Shown here: positions 11,018 to 21,469 of the stretch, in pieces
Position numbering within the stretch: the first letter of the stretch is position 1
Layout of the letters: each line of letters opens with the position of its first letter
Assembly: GCA_905221605.1 (NCBI GenBank)
Contig: CAJNDS010002755.1
Coordinates: 124,001-188,000 of the forward strand
Length of the DNA: 64,000 bases
DNA from: Symbiodinium natans
Taxonomy: Eukaryota; Sar; Dinophyceae; Suessiales; Symbiodiniaceae
Direction of reading: 5' to 3'
Notes under the pieces: model-generated
Databases searched by the model: none
What the model saw: only the letters and a program-made list of their open reading frames with translations
What the model was told of the DNA's origin: nothing
Program-made: the position numbers and the translations under genes

Positions 11018-11345
11018 ATGCACGCTTGTGTTCTTGTCTCACCGAATTCGGGTGGCTCACCTGAGGCGCTTTCCTAGACGGCGAGGATAACTGCGCAGAC
11101 ACGAACGATTACATATGGGCTGCAAAGATAATGTCACCTGGCAGTCATCAATCAAGTCGCGCCATGACGTCTTGTCCATGTAGTACGAATAGTAAGCCGA
11201 CCATGCTGCCACATGCTGCCTGTACTGAAGGGTGAAGGGTACCCGAACGGGCCAAGTTGTGCAGCTTGGCTGACGATGGGTCCTGTTGAAAGTTTCAGTT
11301 TCTGTGTGACATTAGGTGATATCTGTGCAGCTGAGGCAGCTCCCA

Positions 11346-12050
11346 ACCAATTTCATAGTTCGGATTGACTTGGACGGCTGGGGCTTTACAACACAGGACG
11401 GCCGACATCTACTGCAACATGGCAATTAGAAGCATGCAGTTGAGGACTCACTTCGGTTGATTACGATGACACAGTCCTGTTTTGAGAACGCCAACAATCC
11501 CGGAGGCTGGCAGTGCCGTGATGGATCTGCGTAGCTCTTTGGGTCGTGCACCCCTGCGTCAGGCGTCCTCGATACGTACCGATTGCGCTGTCCAGGTGTT
11601 GATGGCCTGTCGTGTCGCTTCCCTCGTGGCGAGGAAAATATCCCTGTGTTCCTGGTATCCTCAGAAATGACTGGGTTTTACATTGAGAGTATTCTTCTGG
11701 AAGAAAGCAGGACAATCTTGGTGTTCAGTGGGGATGTGACTTCAGAGCTGTTGGATGGCGATGCGATCACGCTAGACGAAGCAACAATTCTGGTTAACGG
11801 CCGTGGGCAAGCTATGTGGACAGAGCCGGAGCGGTACCTCGTCTCCAAAATCTCAGGGTACTACAACTTCGCAGACGAACCCGACAAAAGCCGAATGTTG
11901 TGGAATCGTATCTCGTTTCTGGATGCGGCTCCGGGATCTGGGCAAGTATACGAGACCAATAAGCTCAGCATTCCAGTGGGCTGGCCGGAAGGAGCAGACA
12001 AGCCTGTCTTCACTTTCGTGAACGGCAAAGGCACATGTCTCCCTGAAGAG
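11346..12050 (+). pseudogene. Long ectodomain exon carrying one in-frame TAG
   Basis: A single frame is protein-like from about 11,440 to 12,045. It includes CFENANNPGGWQCRDGSA, then TAG at 11,532-11,534, then LFGSCTPASGVLDTYRLRC, and later GEENIPVFLVSSEMTGFYIE, ILVFSGDVTSELLDGDAI and WPEGADKPVFTFVNGKG. Both sides of the stop look equally coding. A small piece before it (about 11,350-11,400, IDLDGWGFTTQDGR) looks coding in another frame. It belongs to the large ectodomain series by style and position. The TAG may be a mutation, a sequencing error or the edge of an unseen intron. The frame ends in a GA repeat. Confidence 0.5.
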
Positions 12051-12068
12051 AGAGAGAGAGAGAGAGCA
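12044..12068. repeat. (GA)n microsatellite
   Basis: About ten GA units immediately after the coding-like stretch. Similar GA runs recur near 30,812 and 52,472. Confidence 0.8.
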
Positions 12069-12386
12069 CATGGCTCGCAGCAGTGCATGGTATCATATGT
12101 TTTGTAGCTCCTTTTCCTGGGGCGCGTTTGATAAGAAGGTGGCTGGCATCGGCGGAATCGGCTGCAGACGAACCAGGAGATCAAGGCAGAAGCGGCGGCG
12201 GACTTGAGAATCTGCTGGGCCGCGTCTGATGGTGGCTCGCAGGCCCCCAGGTGTTGGTTGAGCACACGCTTATGGCAGCACATAGCCAGACACCACCCTG
12301 GGCTCACAGAATCTTGCAGATTGTCCCATGTGTGACTTTGCTTTGATGTGTCATGTCTGGGCATCCTGAAGTCCTGCAAAATGACA

Positions 12387-12545
12387 TAGATAGATATATA
12401 TATATATATGTGTATGTACATTTATTATATGATATTATATTATACTATACTATATTATGTTATATATTATATTATATTATATTATATTATATTATATTAT
12501 ATTATATTATATTATATCATATTATATTATATTATATTATATCTC
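12387..12545. repeat. TA / TTATA low-complexity array
   Basis: A short (TA)n run (12,390-12,410) is followed by ATTAT/TTATA units up to about 12,542. The open frame across it, reading Tyr-Ile repeats, is a composition artefact. Confidence 0.85.
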
Positions 12546-12727
12546 CAGATTCACTAGTCTGGAGTCCGGGGCCCGTGTTCTCCATATGCACTCCGGAAGT
12601 CCGGAATCTCAAGGACAAAATGACACCGTTAATGGATGTAAAGGTATAGACACATGCATGTGTACTGTACTCCTATCCTATACAACAGAATCAACATACA
12701 AGAGAATACATTTGGTCAAGCGCCTTG

Positions 12728-14095
12728 GCTAAACCCTAAACCATACAAATCCTAAACACTAAAATCCAAATCCTGCGGAGTGATCCCAGAGGGGGTCTGC
12801 TTGGCGGGTGGCAAAAAAAAACCCAAATCCTAACCATCTGAATCCCCGACGGGCTTTTGGTTTCAGGTTTAGAAATTAGCTTGAGGTTCCGGACTTGTTG
12901 TTTAGGATTTGGGGTTTCGTGTTTTGGGTTTAGGGTTTAGTGTTTAGGGTTTCGTGTGTAGGGTTTAGTGTTTGATGTTTAGGGGTTAGTGTTTAGGGGG
13001 TAGTGGTTAAGTGTTTAGGATTTAGTGTTTAGGGTTTGGTGGTTAAGTGTTTAGGGTTTAGTCTTAAGTGTTTGGGGGTTTTGTGCTAAGGGCTTAGGGT
13101 TAAGTTTTAAGGGTTAGTGTTTCGGGAGTTATACATCAAAAACCTCTGGTTTACGTTGCTTTCTGGGCTGACTTATTGATGCTTTCAAACAACAAAACAA
13201 CGTAATAGGATTTAGTGTTGAGGGTTCAGGGTTTGGTGTTTGGTGCTTAGGGTTTAGTGTTTAGGTTTTGTTTTTTTAAAGGTTTAGCGTTTAGTTTTAG
13301 GGTTTAGGGTTAAGTGAGAGAGGGTTAAGTGACTTGGATAATACCAAAAACCCTCAACCTGATAATGCCTAAGTTCTAAAACCCCTAAAACACAGCATTC
13401 CCTCTTCAGTTGCCCTGTGGAGCATGGCTAGACGGGCGGCAAAAAAACCCCTAAAACCCCGACGGGTTGTTGGTTTGGGGTTTAGGGTTTAGTGTTTAGG
13501 GTTTAGGGTTCAGGATTTGTTGTTACGGGTTTCGGGTTTGATGTTTAGGGTTTAGTGCTTAAGTTTCGGGGTTTAGTGTATTGTGTTTAGGGTTTAGATT
13601 TTTAGGGTTTAGTGTTAAGTTTAGGGTTTAGGGTTAAGTTTTTGGGCTTAGGGATGAGGGTCAAGCGCCTTGGCAAAAACCCTACACAATGCGAACTGCG
13701 AACCCTAAACTCCAAAATGCAAACCCTAAGCATCTGAAACCCCGACGGGTTTTTGGTATCAGGTTTAGAAATTAGCTTGAGGTTCTGGACTTGTTGTTGA
13801 CGACTTGGGCTTTAGTGTTTAGGGTTTAGGGTTTAGTGTTTTGGGTTTCGTGTGGAGGGCTTAATGTTTAATACTTAGGGTTAAGGGTTTAGGGTGTAGT
13901 GTTTAAGTGTTTAGGGTTTAGTGGTAAGTGTTTAGGGTTTAGTGTTAAGTATTTGGAGTTTTGTGCTAAGGGGTTTGGGTTGGGTTAAGTTTTAAGGGTT
14001 AGTGTTTAGGGTTTAGTGCTTAGTGTTTAGGGTTTAGTGTTAAGGGTTTCGTTTTATTTATTTATTATTTCTTTTGAGGGGGGGGTTAAGGGTTT
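12728..14095. repeat. Degenerate TTTAGGG telomere-like array with ~0.95 kb internal duplication
   Basis: The tract is built of TTTAGGG-like units mixed with GTGTTTAGGGTTTAG and GTTAAGTG variants. CCCTAAA-oriented pieces sit at the left edge of each block (about 12,733-12,840, 13,340-13,460 and 13,680-13,735). Landmarks recur in order: CAAGCGCCTTGGC at 12,717 and 13,662; a ~60-bp segment starting CATCTGAA at 12,835 and 13,731; CGTTGCTTTCTGGGCTG at 13,154 and 14,141. The array therefore consists of two diverged copies of one compound unit, in which CCCTAAA faces TTTAGGG across a CCCCGACGGG core. Dinoflagellate telomeres are of the TTTAGGG type, so this is an interstitial telomere-derived satellite. 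It lies between coding blocks, so it may be intronic. Confidence 0.85.
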
Positions 14096-14099
14096 CGGG

Positions 14100-14970
14100 C
14101 TGAGGGACTTGGATGATATCTATCAAACACCTCTGCTTTGCGTTGCTTTCTGGGCTGGCTCTTGATGTTTTCCAAAAAGCAAAGCAACATATTTCGGCAC
14201 CCAGGAAATCGTATTTACAAAATTTTGTCTCTCGAAATGAATGTATGTTTTGAGGAGACATGCATGGTGTTGTTTAAAAAGTTATTGTTCTTGAGAAAAA
14301 GTAGATGGTATTCGTAAAACAATTTAAAAGAGTCATATATTACATGCAAAAACACGGATGGTGGCGATCCAGTCTTGATCCAGTTTCGGCCCAGTTTCGA
14401 TCCAGTTTTGGTTCAGTTTCATGAAGCTGGCCATCAAGTCTTCAACAGAAGTTTCAGTGGCAGATGGTTCGCTGTACACGTCACCCGTCATTTCGCCCTT
14501 CAGCGTTTGAGGAACAAAACACAGACACAAGACACACACGTTTAAGAAGCGAATCAGTGGCTTGTGCTTTCCCGGATTCCCGGGCCATTAGGTGCTCACT
14601 GAACTTCTGCAGATCGCTCCCGCATTACCGCCCAACAAACCGCACTTGGACGACAGTTGGCAACCTGCTCACTTATTGGGAGAAAGACTTCTCTGTCCAT
14701 GGTCCCACTACCCTGCTGTCCCGAGCCTCTAGCTCTCAGCATCACCGGCGGCCACAAGTTGCGAGCAGCATCAGCCCCTCACCTTTTTGCTGGCTGGGCA
14801 CGCAGCCAAGACATCTGAAAGGCTGAGACAAGTTCATGAAGGTCGCCCAGACATCCCGAACCCTTCGGTGCAGTGATCCAAGCACGCGCATAGTAACGCA
14901 GAGGGTCTAGGAGGGAAAGTTTCTGTTCAGATGCTACAGCTGGGTAGCGCTTCACGCCTTGCATTCAAAC
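14100..14970. other. No supported gene
   Basis: The first 70 bases are the end of the second repeat unit. A short direct repeat of CAGTTTCGxxCCAGTTT type occurs at about 14,380-14,420. Short frames at 14,464-14,826 do not look protein-like throughout. Likely intron. Confidence 0.3.
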
Positions 14971-14989
14971 CCCGATGCAAGACACGCAC

Positions 14990-15718
14990 AACACTTGCAT
15001 GCATGATTCTCCAATGCGGCAGGAGTATTACAGCCAATCCGGCGTCCTGACCTTTCGCCATCCTGCCCCCATGGCGGATGCGGGCATATATTTCACGAGC
15101 TTGGTGAGTGGGGTTGAGGCTCCAGTCATTATATCCTTCTCACCCACCAGAGGCAAGCAGGACTACTTGCGAAACACCGCCATCGTCCTCCGAATCCTTC
15201 TGAGGGAAATCCCTAGTGTGATTCTACCGCTGAAGACCAGTCGAACAGGTTTTGCAGGTGCAGAGATGGAGGACAATGAGACGGTGTCGGCTGAAGGCTT
15301 GAGTCAGGCTGTTTGCGGGAGCTTGTTTCTTGAAATGTGGACGAACGATGAAGCTGGATTTCCACTGCCGCGTGGGTGCTACTATGGCCCACTCTACACA
15401 GATGCGCCGCAGGTTGGTGGAAATGCTGAAGCATCATATCGAGAATATTTTATCGAGTTTGACCCCAAGCATGCTTTGAAGGAGGAATGTTCTGGTCCAA
15501 ATGGTCAGTCAAGCTGCGTATACCAACTGGTGCTGAACATGAGAATACTGTATGATGAGTTTATACTTGGACGCGAACTTATCAGCCTCTACACAACCTG
15601 TGCGGGCAAAGCTGGGTACGCAACCATTTGTGGACCACGGTACAGCGTGATCGAGTATGGACAGGCAGCTCGTGTGACGTGTAATCGTGTGTATACGTGT
15701 GTGGCTGTTCGCGCTTAA
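14990..15718 (+). CDS. Large ectodomain exon, about 240 residues
   Basis: The cleanest long exon of the series, one uninterrupted frame. Protein-like segments include YYSQSGVLTFRHPAPMADAG near the start, then PSVILPLKTSRTGFAGAEM, FLEMWTNDEAGFPLPRGCYY, YREYFIEFDPKHALKEEC and RILYDEFILGRELISLYTTC. Six or more cysteines are spread over the last 130 residues. There is no signal peptide or membrane segment inside the exon. The last ~25 residues look less natural and a donor probably lies at about 15,640-15,690. The family is not recognised. Its neighbours on both sides carry the same Pro/Gly/Cys-rich style. Confidence 0.6.
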   Translation, partial: NTCMHDSPMRQEYYSQSGVLTFRHPAPMADAGIYFTSLVSGVEAPVIISFSPTRGKQDYLRNTAIVLRILLREIPSVILPLKTSRTGFAGAEMEDNETVSAEGLSQAVCGSLFLEMWTNDEAGFPLPRGCYYGPLYTDAPQVGGNAEASYREYFIEFDPKHALKEECSGPNGQSSCVYQLVLNMRILYDEFILGRELISLYTTCAGKAGYATICGPRYSVIEYGQAARVTCNRVYTCVAVRA

Positions 15719-15914
15719 GACTCGAAGCCCTCGAGGCCCTAGCAGCTACCTAGCAGCTACGTCATGCTACGTCGCAGGTCATTCCAAGGAGTCGGGTCCA
15801 CCTGCCGACGCCCAACACCACCAAGCTTGGCCGTGCAGAGCTTCTGCCGCTGGAACGGGCAAATGCCGTGGGTGCTAGAGGTTTGCGACCAGCCGCTTGG
15901 CTGTAGAGGCCACT

Positions 15915-16560
15915 CTCGACGGTGAAGTGTCGCATTGGAGACACAGCTGTGCATCTCTGCTGCCCGCGATGGCCTAAGGAAGTGCAAGACGCCTGGGAAG
16001 ATGTGCTGTCTCTGGAGGCGGGTCAATCCACGCAACGATCTCTCATGCTTGCAATGTCCCTGTCCATAGTTTTGGCACGTCTTGGCTGTAGGCGACAGGG
16101 ACAGTGACTGGTGAGACTGGCCCCGGGTTGGAATTCCCGGTGCTGTCCTTGGGCTTTCGTGCTTGGCCGCTGGAGCCAGAATTTCCGCTGCAGACAAGTG
16201 GCCGCTTCCGGCTGATCTTTCAGCCCTTGACGCTTTGGAGGTGTGGCTGATAAAGCGCGGCTGATGATGTTGGTTGTAGCATGTTGTAGCTCAACACGCG
16301 AAGTAATCAGTGACGTAGGACGTGGAGTGTTGTAGGCTCTGCAGGGCTGTACCTTGCCTGTGCAGGCTGACGGACTTCTCTGGCCAGCCTTGCAATGCGA
16401 CTTGCACGGCTGCTCCAGACTTGAGCTGTGTGGATGTGCGTGGCCTTCCAGTGGCACCTTGCGAGGTGAGGGCATTGGTGGATTCGACCGGCGCGACAGC
16501 AGTTCTGAAAAGTGTTGGTGTTGTTGTCTGGTGCCCCAGTCAGTAGACACAGATTGTTCC
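15915..16560 (+). CDS. Two probable ectodomain exons
   Basis: One frame at about 16,105-16,250 reads LEFPVLSLGFRAWPLEPEF and GRFRLIFQPLTLW. A second at about 16,370-16,546 reads FSGQPCNATCTAAPDLSCV, then VDSTGATAVLKSVGVVVW. Both look like beta-rich extracellular sequence with paired cysteines. Sequence between and around them (15,720-16,100, 16,560-16,850) shows nothing convincing beyond a CACGCACCCA-rich patch at about 16,745-16,790. Confidence 0.4.
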
Positions 16561-16899
16561 CAGTTGGAAACATGACCAGAGAAGCGGTTGCAACAACCCA
16601 GCTTGCATTGTGAGTATTCTTGAAATCCGGAAGTGTTGCGCCACACATAACATGAGCTAGGAGGGCGGATACGAGGCTTCCTGGATCCTCTGCGGCCCCA
16701 TGAGTCCTTGCAATCCGGTCCACCCACCTGACTCATCCCCGTCAGGCATTCACGCACCCACGCACCCACACCCCACGCACCCACCAAACCACTCACTTTG
16801 CACAGACCGCATCAATGTCGTCTGAAGCCCTGCGCCCACCAATCCATGATAGACAAACAAGAGGCTTCATGCGAGCGTTTGATCCTAGGAAAGCTAATC

Positions 16900-17270
16900 A
16901 AGATGGGCGTGCCATGCTGTCTCGTGAGGAGCGGTTCGATGCAGCAGAACGTCATCGAGTTTGGGTTCCCAAATGCAATGGATGAGATCCCAGAAGATCG
17001 ATTTGACGAGGCCTTCATATATCCGAGGCCCGAAGTTCAGAAGCGATACTGCATCCGCAGCCTCTGGCAGGCCCACCTGATTGCTCTGCATGGGCTTCGC
17101 ATTCCCAGGGAAGGATTCTTTACAATCTGCATGCTGGTGCAGTATTTTGACCTACCAGATGTGTGCCTTGCACTGCGCTCATGCCCATCTGAACTAGCTT
17201 CTCACAGCATCTGTAGATGTGACTCGTCTGTCATAGATGTCTTCGATAGAGATGATCTTCGAGAGATTTG
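16900..17270 (+). CDS. Ectodomain-series exon (FGFPNAMD block)
   Basis: Open frame with strongly protein-like sequence, including NVIEFGFPNAMDEIPEDRFD, EAFIYPRPEVQKRYC and WQAHLIALHGLRIPREGFF. It ends at a TGA at about 17,269. No known family is recognised. Acidic and aromatic content differs a little from the Cys-rich blocks, so it could be a linker domain of the same protein. Confidence 0.5.
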
Positions 17271-17439
17271 AGGCCACCCTCCATGGTGGAAGTCATGCCC
17301 TGTGCAAAGAAAGCGCCAACATCCGGAGCCACTTCTGGAAGAATTTTAGCGACTCAGATGCATTCAGACAAGGTGGTGGCTGCGTGTGCAAGAAGCATGT
17401 TTTGTAAGTACCGGGTGTTCAGGTGGAAGGCCAGGCTGG

Positions 17440-18670
17440 CAACGGCCCTAAGCCGTTTGCGTTCAATAGGGACAATGAGCTGATTCTCCGCCTTATTCTT
17501 GGCGCCACGCTACGCAATCTGCCCAGCAGCGACGTGAAGATGGACGAGAAGCTCGGTCGAGTACGAGCAAGGCTCTCTCAAGAATATTTTGGTGTGAATC
17601 CTGAATTTCGAGCAAAATGTGAACTTCCTGAGGAATGAAACCGAAGTTCTGGTACCTGCGGAAATTCAAGTTCAGCTGCCGCCTGGCTATGAATGCAATG
17701 TGGTTGGCAATGGGACAGCAGATCCTGATGGCAACAAGAGTTTCTTTACGCGGCTCGCTTGCAAAGACAGGGAAGTTTTTGCAGCCGTTCGGACTTGCAC
17801 CAGAGTATCGGAGGCAAGACCTGAACAACGATGGCTATCCAGACAATCCCATGGCAACCGTCCTCAGTGGTACATGGTCGTGGCGGCCTTAGCGATGATT
17901 GCTTCGAGGCTTGCACCTGCAAATGAAAATTTCAGCGCGCCCACACAGACTGCCCTAGAGGTCGAGAGGGGCTGTTTGCACATTTACGTTGCAGGGCACG
18001 GCAGCCCTTTTTGCGCATCTTGGTCAAAAGAAGACGGTGTCGGTTGTGCGAGTTGGGAGGGTGCCGGCAGAGGTGGCAGCCAAGCTAAGGAATCAATTTG
18101 TTGATGTGCGAGTTTCCGTCGTGAATCCTCGGCTGCCCCTGCGTAAAGACGACCCTTCAAATGTCTGGAGCATCAGTCTAATCGCGCCCGATGGTGATAA
18201 CCTTGGCGGCGCTGCACCGTTTATTTCACTTGAAGAGGAGAAGTCGCTTCCTGGATGGGCGGGAAATCTTGCCGTACTTGGCAGGCTCCAGGGCGAGTCT
18301 ATTCAACCATTGAACCTGAGCGAAGGCGGCAATAACACCTTAAATGTTTTTGTCCAAATGACCCAAGCCATGCCTGTCAATTCTTATCTAGTCCTGGATT
18401 CGCCACCGGGATATGACTTCACGGCAGTATGCACGGTTGGAGACCTGGAGCCAGCCTACTACCAGGACTGGCCTTTTGCTGCATCTGAAAACTCTTGGCG
18501 TGAGTTTTGTCCCTGTTGGACGCAACCGAGCCTGGTGCCAGAGAAGGACTGGGAAGCCCTTCCCTGGGGCACGGAAACAATCGGACCTCGCGCCACAACC
18601 AGCTCTCTTGGGCAAGATGTCAACTGCACGACGGCATCTTGGACCTCGGAGATTTCCGTGGAGGATTGAG
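17440..18670 (+). CDS. Ectodomain block with two PPGY/PPGYD motifs
   Basis: Three consecutive readings. Reading one, about 17,440-17,637, contains FNRDNELILRLILGATLRN. Reading two, about 17,619-17,800, contains ETEVLVPAEIQVQLPPGYEC and then NGTADPDGNKSFFTRLAC. Reading three, about 18,080-18,460, contains VDVRVSVVNPRLPLRKDD, SNVWSISLIAPDGDN and SYLVLDSPPGYDFTAVC. The PPGY...C and V-NP...W-x-I patterns recur at 19.5, 22.7, 25.6 and 32.2 kb, which argues for one tandemly repeated module about 1.5-3 kb long in genomic DNA. Readings one and two overlap and meet without an obvious intron, so a frameshift there is possible. Confidence 0.6.
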
Positions 18671-19099
18671 TGTTGCATGGTTGGCATTGACATGCCAATA
18701 GAGCTTTGAGGTAAGGCCGCTTTGTCGCATCCGAGGATGACTGGCAGAGGCCAGCAGACATTCCTCTTGCGACAGCCCCATTCACACGGGCCTTCCTTCG
18801 AATCGGGCGAACACTGCTGCTGGGAAACTTCGTCGGGAACAGAGGTTAGGTCCGGCTGCAGGTAGGTACACGCAAGGCCCCTTCTGAGGTAGCGTTAGCT
18901 GCAGCTGTCGCTCAGGAAAGTATTATGCTTTTCAAATAAGTATTATAAATGCTGCGGGCTGGAACATCACGCAACATTCCGAATGGCGACTCTGGCTCCA
19001 AAGTCCACAAGGATATATGGTTGATGGCTCCACGCGACTTTCCGCATATTTTTAGCTCATGTTGGTTGCGCTTTCCCTTGTCGTCCCAGAGCAAGAAAG

Positions 19100-19260
19100 G
19101 GTAGAATGCTCGCTCTGAGGTATCCCGTGCAGTTCAATGCAGCCCGTATTGATACTCTGCCCATATTGCCACACAACCAGGGCTGGGCCGTTTACGATTC
19201 TGGGATGAAGCTGCCCCTCTCCTTCAATTTCGGGGCCGCCCGATCCTCGGATATGCACAA
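19100..19260 (+). CDS. Probable ectodomain exon
   Basis: The frame from about 19,106 reads RYPVQFNAARIDTLPILPHN and then DSGMKLPLSFNFGAARSSD. It looks beta-rich and protein-like. It is placed in the large gene by strand and position. Sequence between 18,670 and 19,100 shows no further convincing exon. Confidence 0.4.
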
Positions 19261-19389
19261 AGAAGCAGAGACCTATTTGCATATGCTAGTGCTTCTGGTT
19301 CATGTATGGTTTGTGTAGCCAGGGTAGTCTGTGCAGGACACAGGATTGCAGGGAGTTGCAAGTGACCACTTGAGCTTTGTGTGCTGCCG

Positions 19390-20043
19390 CGTTGCAAGGA
19401 TTGTTGCCTACGGTTGTTTTCGAAATGAGCGCCTTTCTCACAGTGTACCCTCTGACGCCGTCGACTGATGGACAGCCAATGCACGTTCGCGTGCTAGCTC
19501 CTGTGGGGTATGTCTGGATCCCACATGCAGAGCACGGATGGCTTGGCTATGTTCCGAACGTTACCTGCCGCTTCTGCAATCTTTACGTCACACCAGAGGT
19601 GAGGTTTGAGAACGAGCTCCTGTTGCCGGAGCTGATCATGCGACTCAACCAAAACTTCGGCTTCGTGGTGCGCCTGAAGGTGCCAATGAGGCCTCCAACG
19701 AGGTCCACGAACGCCTTCTTCTTGGAGCCATTCGGCGAGACATTCGGACATTTTTCGGCTGACTCCAGTAGAATTAAGTAACCAGCCCCGTGTTGTTTTG
19801 GAAGTAACGATTTTTGGGCAATCTTGGAATGCCCTGGCGAATGTCGGCAGGATGGGCTACAACCCTGGAGACTTCAACCTGGACCGCATGCAGGCAGGCG
19901 CCTTTCCTGCACCGCCCCTGCGAGTGGTCCACGACGTGAGCGTTGCATCTTTGTGCAATGTGGCGGGCTTCGCGGAAAATGTCCTTGACTTCAGCCTCCG
20001 GACTGCTTCACCACTTGTGGACGCGCGACAGCGGTTAACTTGA
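19390..20043 (+). CDS. Ectodomain block with VLAPVGYVW motif
   Basis: About 19,400-19,780 contains FEMSAFLTVYPLTPSTDG, HVRVLAPVGYVWIPHAE and ELIMRLNQNFGFVVRLKVP. A second frame at 19,798-20,043 contains GRMGYNPGDFNLDRMQAG. The P-x-GY signature followed by a Cys is the same motif as the PPGY of the 17.6 and 18.4 kb blocks. The TAA at 19,779 probably lies in an intron. Confidence 0.5.
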
Positions 20044-20064
20044 ACTCCTGTGAATTGACGTGAC

Positions 20065-20733
20065 AGGGTTGTTTTCCCAGTTGCAGGGAAGCTACACGTT
20101 GTGGTTTTCCGCGAGCTTCTGGCATTCTTGCCGCACTCTTGCCGCTGCTCCGAAGGAGAACGATGGCTTCATCTTTGCAGGTGATGAACTTACCCGCGGG
20201 GCTGCCCTTCGTTGCTGGCCGGAGGTCTTGCCAGGGATGCTCGGCATTACTCCCGAGAATGGACACTGTGGCTTAGCTGGTCAACACGCGGAACTCCTCA
20301 AAATCATTTCCGAAGCCGAAGAAACAACATCTGTTTATGCATCGAGGTTTGATTTTTGAGCATGAGACCAGCCTACTGCCCATGATCAAGCTCTGGCTGA
20401 AAGAGGGGCAGCTTCCAGCGGGAGAATATGGTTTTCGGTTCAGGCATGTTCCGAGATCTATAGCATTGCTCGCGATGACTTTAAATGCTTGTGTTACAGC
20501 AGACTCTTGCACATCGTCTAGCATGCAGGCTCTCGCGCAACCCTGCACATCCTGCGACGAAGATGGCTTACTGGAATTTGGCAACATTCAGTTGCTTGTC
20601 TTTTTAGGTGACAGCGGACGAGGTTCGGTCAAAACGTGGGCTGTAAGGTGCATTGGACATCTACCCGAAACACCAGGTTCTGGACGTTGGGAAAGATACG
20701 CCGAGCTCGCAAACCTTGGGACTTTTGCCTGAG
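20065..20733 (+). CDS. Ectodomain block, two readings
   Basis: About 20,065-20,358 contains GSYTLWFSASFWHSC and PKENDGFIFAGDELTRG. About 20,340-20,580 contains IFEHETSLLPMIKLWLKEG and EYGFRFRHVPRSIALLAM. The two overlap in different frames at 20,340-20,358, so a splice junction or frameshift lies there. The family is unnamed; the style is as for the rest of the series. Confidence 0.4.
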
Positions 20734-21240
20734 GCAGGGATGAGTTCATCTGTCAGCATTGCTGTGTGATATGCTTGCTTGAGACCGCATGCAGGCAGGA
20801 CTTCTACAGCCTCCCGACTATGACGCACCTTCGTTCGGGCGCAACGATCAGCCCTTGACCGTGAACACGCTCACCTTCTTTTTCTGCAGCTTAGTCCTTG
20901 AGTGACATTTGTCCAGCTTATCCTGATGGACCTCCAGCCACTTCCCTCTCCCCCGATATCCTCATGCCCGCTGCATCTGAGGCATAGACAAAGCTCCGCA
21001 GTATGCCGTCAGTGTCGAGACTTTTCCACTGGCCCTGCGGGGGCCTTCGGGTTTTAACTTTCTAGAGGAGGGGAACTGATGCCATTGCTTTTGTTTTTGC
21101 CCGTTTCGCTCGGAAGCATCGCAGGACTGCTCCGGTGGCCTAAGAGGTCTCTCGAGCCAGGGCGAAAATACCAGGCTCCATGTAGTTGTTAAGTGCATAA
21201 GTGAAGCTTTCTGCAACCACGATTGGGGGTGGTTAAGCAT
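20734..21240. other. No supported exon
   Basis: Mixed sequence without repeats. A minus-strand 160-codon frame (20,962-21,444) is not protein-like. Probably intron. Confidence 0.3.
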
Positions 21241-21469
21241 GCAGCGACAAGAAGGTGTTGATCCTTTGCCAGGTTCCCTTGTGGGACAGAAACTTTCGCT
21301 TCGCAACCTTGGTGCCCAGCACAGTTGTCTGCTTGGCCAGAGCACCTCCACCCGGTAGCATGCCTTGGGTTGCAGCACACTGCACGCATCTCGATTCCAA
21401 ACAGCAGCTTGGCTGGCAGGGTTGTCGGGGTTTGTGCCTTGCATGTCTGTGTCGTCTGGAAGTGGCTGG

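Noticed and set aside
12728-14095. True chromosome end
   Set aside because: The motif is degenerate, occurs in both orientations, is internally duplicated and is followed by 50 kb of coding sequence.
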